From Myxococcales bacterium (GTDB lineage: Bacteria; Myxococcota; Polyangia; Fen-1088): a stretch of 7,423 nucleotides of DNA. The DNA is taken from positions 1 through 7,423 of the forward strand of contig PMBY01000041.1 in NCBI GenBank assembly GCA_003153875.1, read 5' to 3'. The position numbers and the translations under genes were made by a program. The notes below the pieces were generated by a model. That model saw nothing but the letters and a program-made list of their open reading frames with translations. It was not told the DNA's origin and searched no databases. Of the stretch, positions 5,931 through 7,423 are shown in pieces (the first letter of the stretch is position 1; each line of letters opens with the position of its first letter).

Positions 5931-5944
5931 CACACTTTCGTGTG
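5931..5944. other. Small perfect inverted repeat, CACAC-tttc-GTGTG
   Basis: CACAC (5931-5935) and GTGTG (5940-5944) form a 5-bp stem; read on the minus strand the loop is GAAA, a stable GNRA-type tetraloop. Two copies of the palindrome TGCGCA (5918-5923 and 5943-5948) lie close by. The site is in the gap between the orphan reading frame ending at 5993 and the lipoprotein starting at 5806, where a terminator or operator could sit. There is no T-run. Confidence 0.22.
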
Positions 5945-5992
5945 CGCAACTGCGGCACCCCCGGAATATCGTTGAACTTTTTGCCGGCGTGC

Positions 5993-6271
5993 TCATGACG
6001 AACCCAAGGCCCGGTCGAGTTCGCCGCGGAGCGCCGGAAGACGTTGATACTCGGTCCTCATCGATGCAGCCCAGCGAGCCGTCTCCGGCGACCGGTCACA
6101 CCCGAGGCAGACCGCGACCAGTTCTGCCGCGTGGCCATAGTGGCGGCGCCGCTTCTGGTTCGTGACTCCTGCCAACCGATTCTCGGCCGCCTTTCGCATG
6201 GCGACGAGTACGGCGCCCCTGGCCCCGGCCTTCGGGATGGCGTCGATGCCAGCGGTCCTCTCCGTAGCCAT
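5993..6271 (-). CDS. Uncharacterised small reading frame, possibly the 3' remnant of a larger gene
   Basis: Ninety-two codons from the ATG at 6269-6271 to TGA 5993-5995. I do not recognise the family with confidence. The composition is that of a real soluble helical protein: [20 protein letters not shown] is followed by a conserved-looking [20 protein letters not shown] stretch and the end [12 protein letters not shown]. This is the kind of tail found after a larger N-terminal domain. The coding look extends upstream of the ATG (ICEDQPLLL before M1) to an in-frame TAG at 6299-6301, and there is no ribosome binding site at the ATG. Both facts suggest a gene that has lost its 5' part rather than an intact small gene. 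Its upstream end runs into the start region of the divergent sodC. The opposite-strand frame across this segment has no recognisable features. Confidence 0.42.
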   Translation of the reverse strand: MATERTAGIDAIPKAGARGAVLVAMRKAAENRLAGVTNQKRRRHYGHAAELVAVCLGCDRSPETARWAASMRTEYQRLPALRGELDRALGSS

Positions 6272-6346
6272 GAGCAGCAGAGGCTGGTCTTCGCAGATCT
6301 ACGAAACCTGTTTCAACCTCCTGCGCTCGCGCATCCAACAAGCATC

Positions 6347-6859
6347 ATGAAGAAAACCATTCTGCTGTTCCTCCTGTTCTCTCTTGTGTCAGCCAGGGGC
6401 ATGGCCAAGGGAGGTGGAATCACTGTTGGGGTCAAAGATGCCACGGGCAAAGACGTCGGAACCGTGAAGATCAAGACCCTTGCTTCCGGCGTAGAACTCA
6501 AACTCAAACTCCGCGGATTGCCCCCCGGTGAACACGCCATCCATTTCCATCAGAACGCGAAATGTGAAGCACCGGATTTCAAGTCCGCTGGTCCGCACTT
6601 CAATCCTGATGGGAAGATGCACGGCCTGGAGAATCCCATGGGCGCTCACGCCGGTGATATGCTCAATTTCACAGCAGACGAAAAGGGCAATGCCAAGGCC
6701 ACGATTGTCAATAAGAGCGTGAATCTCGGAACAGACGCCCATTCACTCTACAGCAACGGGGGAACCTCCCTGGTCGTGCACGCCAAAGCTGACGACATGA
6801 AGACCGATCCAGCCGGCAACGCAGGTGATCGCATTGCCTGCGGTCTGATTGTGAAGTGA
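6347..6859 (+). CDS. sodC: Secreted Cu/Zn superoxide dismutase
   Basis: A 170-residue exported Cu/Zn superoxide dismutase, which converts superoxide to oxygen and hydrogen peroxide outside the cytoplasm. Residues 1-20 are a Sec signal peptide (KK start, LLFLLFSLV core, likely cleavage after the A at 20). The metal site is complete: copper ligands H66, H68, H84 and H145, and zinc ligands H84 (bridging), H92, H101 and D104. The disulfide cysteines C73 and C165 and the active-site R162 in [10 protein letters not shown] are present. The short loop [20 protein letters not shown] (81-100) resembles the Bacillus-type bacterial form more than the classic periplasmic enzyme. The ATG at 6347 is chosen because it begins the signal peptide; the frame is open further upstream, but that part has no protein-like features. 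There is no Shine-Dalgarno. Codon use is noticeably more A-rich (runs of AAACTC, AAGATC) than in adjacent genes, hinting at different ancestry. No lipobox is present, so it is probably periplasmic or secreted. Confidence 0.93.
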   Translation: MKKTILLFLLFSLVSARGMAKGGGITVGVKDATGKDVGTVKIKTLASGVELKLKLRGLPPGEHAIHFHQNAKCEAPDFKSAGPHFNPDGKMHGLENPMGAHAGDMLNFTADEKGNAKATIVNKSVNLGTDAHSLYSNGGTSLVVHAKADDMKTDPAGNAGDRIACGLIVK

Positions 6860-6869
6860 ATCTCCGGGC

Positions 6870-7043
6870 GCGCTGGCATCGAACAGACTTGTCAAGCACG
6901 CCAAGTTGGTCCTCTATCCCCGTGCGCCCAGCGGCCTGACCGCTGAAACCATGGGCTGCCTGACCGAGAACCCAGCGATCTCGGCGACGCTCAGCGCTAT
7001 GTCATTCGGCGCCGAGAAACACGCGGTGGTCGAATTCCGGTGA
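6870..7043 (+). pseudogene. Decayed C-terminal fragment of an alpha/beta-hydrolase
   Basis: In the frame that ends at TGA 7041-7043, the stretch from about 6870 to 6947 reads ALASNRLVKHAKLVLYPRAP followed by SGLTAE. This closely resembles the tail of chloroperoxidase/arylesterase-type alpha/beta-hydrolases, where the typical text is AKLVK-AKLVVYPGAPHGL and the H is the catalytic histidine. Here that position is Ser (PSGL), and the residues after it do not match the family's usual HKD...NADLLAFL ending. No start codon or hydrolase body precedes it, because sodC ends at 6859. I read it as a relic, not a functional gene. An ATG at 6951 in the same frame would give a 30-residue peptide with no ribosome binding site. 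Confidence 0.38.
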
Positions 7044-7084
7044 TGTTTGACGCGCTGAAAGCGTCTGATGATAGGGGGTAGTCT

Positions 7085-7423
7085 ATGACAAGAAGGATAT
7101 CGATAGTGTTTTCAGCGGGGGCATTGGGCGGTCTGTTGAACGCCCTGCTGTTCTGGCTTTTCGGAATGGTCGGGATTACGGCCCTTGTCGGGATGCATGC
7201 CCCGGTCAAATGGGATCCGCCGCATATCTATTGGGGCGTCACCTGGGGCGGCATCTGGGGGGCGATGTTCCTGCTGCCATGGCTAAAGGGTTCCGTTGTG
7301 CTGAGAGGTCTATTGTTCAGCATCGCTCCCACGCTGGTAGCGTGGCTCATAGTATTTCCTTTGCGCGGCATGGGACCCCTGGGGCTTAAGGTAGGCACGT
7401 TGATGCCCTTTCTGGCGATCGTG
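7085..7423 (+). CDS. Multi-pass inner-membrane protein of unknown function (3' end outside window)
   Basis: The ATG at 7085 opens a frame that runs to the window edge (113 codons). AGGGGG at 7073-7078, 6 bases upstream, is a good ribosome binding site. Likely membrane segments are residues 6-27 (Gly-rich GALGGLLNALLFWLFG), 50-67 (WGVTWGGIWGAMFLLPWL), 73-92 and a fourth starting near 103. The WGGIWG motif in segment two and the Pro residues at membrane boundaries give it a small integral-membrane look, but I do not recognise a named family. A short inverted repeat GACGC (7049-7053)/GCGTC (7061-7065) lies just upstream of the ribosome binding site. The gene is downstream of sodC on the same strand, but the 225-bp gap makes a shared transcript uncertain. 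Confidence 0.75.
   Translation, partial: MTRRISIVFSAGALGGLLNALLFWLFGMVGITALVGMHAPVKWDPPHIYWGVTWGGIWGAMFLLPWLKGSVVLRGLLFSIAPTLVAWLIVFPLRGMGPLGLKVGTLMPFLAIV

Noticed and set aside
5487..5975. Plus-strand Pro-rich open frame (162 codons)
   Set aside because: The proline runs are the complement of the Gly codons in the lipoprotein linker on the minus strand. It is a shadow frame.
6044..6346. N-terminal extension of SodC in the same open frame
   Set aside because: The SodC signal peptide begins at 6347. The upstream residues are Arg/Pro-rich antisense readings of the minus-strand orphan frame.
6997..7209. Minus-strand 70-codon frame over the membrane protein start
   Set aside because: It is antisense to a gene with a good ribosome binding site and clear membrane segments, and it has no recognisable features.

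Overview
The window looks like chromosomal DNA of a GC-rich member of the Myxococcota (Polyangia-like delta-proteobacteria). The evidence is indirect but consistent. There are two predicted surface lipoproteins of the type common in that group. One has a cysteine-rich CxPG...CxCPxG lead-in followed by Ig-like and kelch repeats. The other has a long Gly/Ser/Thr linker followed by a CGDG...EQCDxGN cysteine-rich module. No rRNA, tRNA, CRISPR array or insertion sequence was seen.

Layout, left to right. (1) The 3' end of an unrecognised plus-strand gene (3-179) is followed by a complete inositol-monophosphatase gene, suhB-like (248-1048). (2) A minus-strand block follows, convergent with suhB: a SagB/nitroreductase-type flavoenzyme (1073-1762), a seven-repeat kelch lipoprotein (1871-3634), and a toxin-antitoxin region read right to left as DUF433 protein (4395-4721), small antitoxin (4149-4379) and PIN-domain toxin (3726-4168). 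A cysteine-rich lipoprotein (4952-5806) and a short orphan reading frame (5993-6271) complete the block. (3) A plus-strand segment on the right carries a secreted Cu/Zn superoxide dismutase, sodC (6347-6859), what appears to be the decayed tail of an alpha/beta-hydrolase (about 6870-6947), and the start of a multi-pass membrane protein that runs off the end (7085-7423).

The most informative region is the toxin-antitoxin cluster. The antitoxin and toxin overlap by 20 bp, and the toxin's ribosome binding site lies inside the codons for the antitoxin's conserved C-terminal LRREDLY motif. The toxin carries a one-base frameshift near 3884-3893: both halves of a PIN domain are present but in different frames. 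The upstream frame then stays open into the kelch lipoprotein, so an automatic caller could report a false 765-residue PIN-kelch fusion. A DUF433 protein, usually paired with a different PIN-like toxin, heads the cluster, giving two antitoxin-type proteins and one broken toxin.

The genes do not form a single pathway. SuhB and the flavoenzyme are cytoplasmic enzymes. The two lipoproteins and SodC are exported. The sodC segment is flanked by gene remnants on both sides and has more A-rich codons than its neighbours, which suggests a recombination-prone or recently acquired insert. I found no clearly new multi-gene system. The DUF433-antitoxin-PIN arrangement is the nearest candidate.
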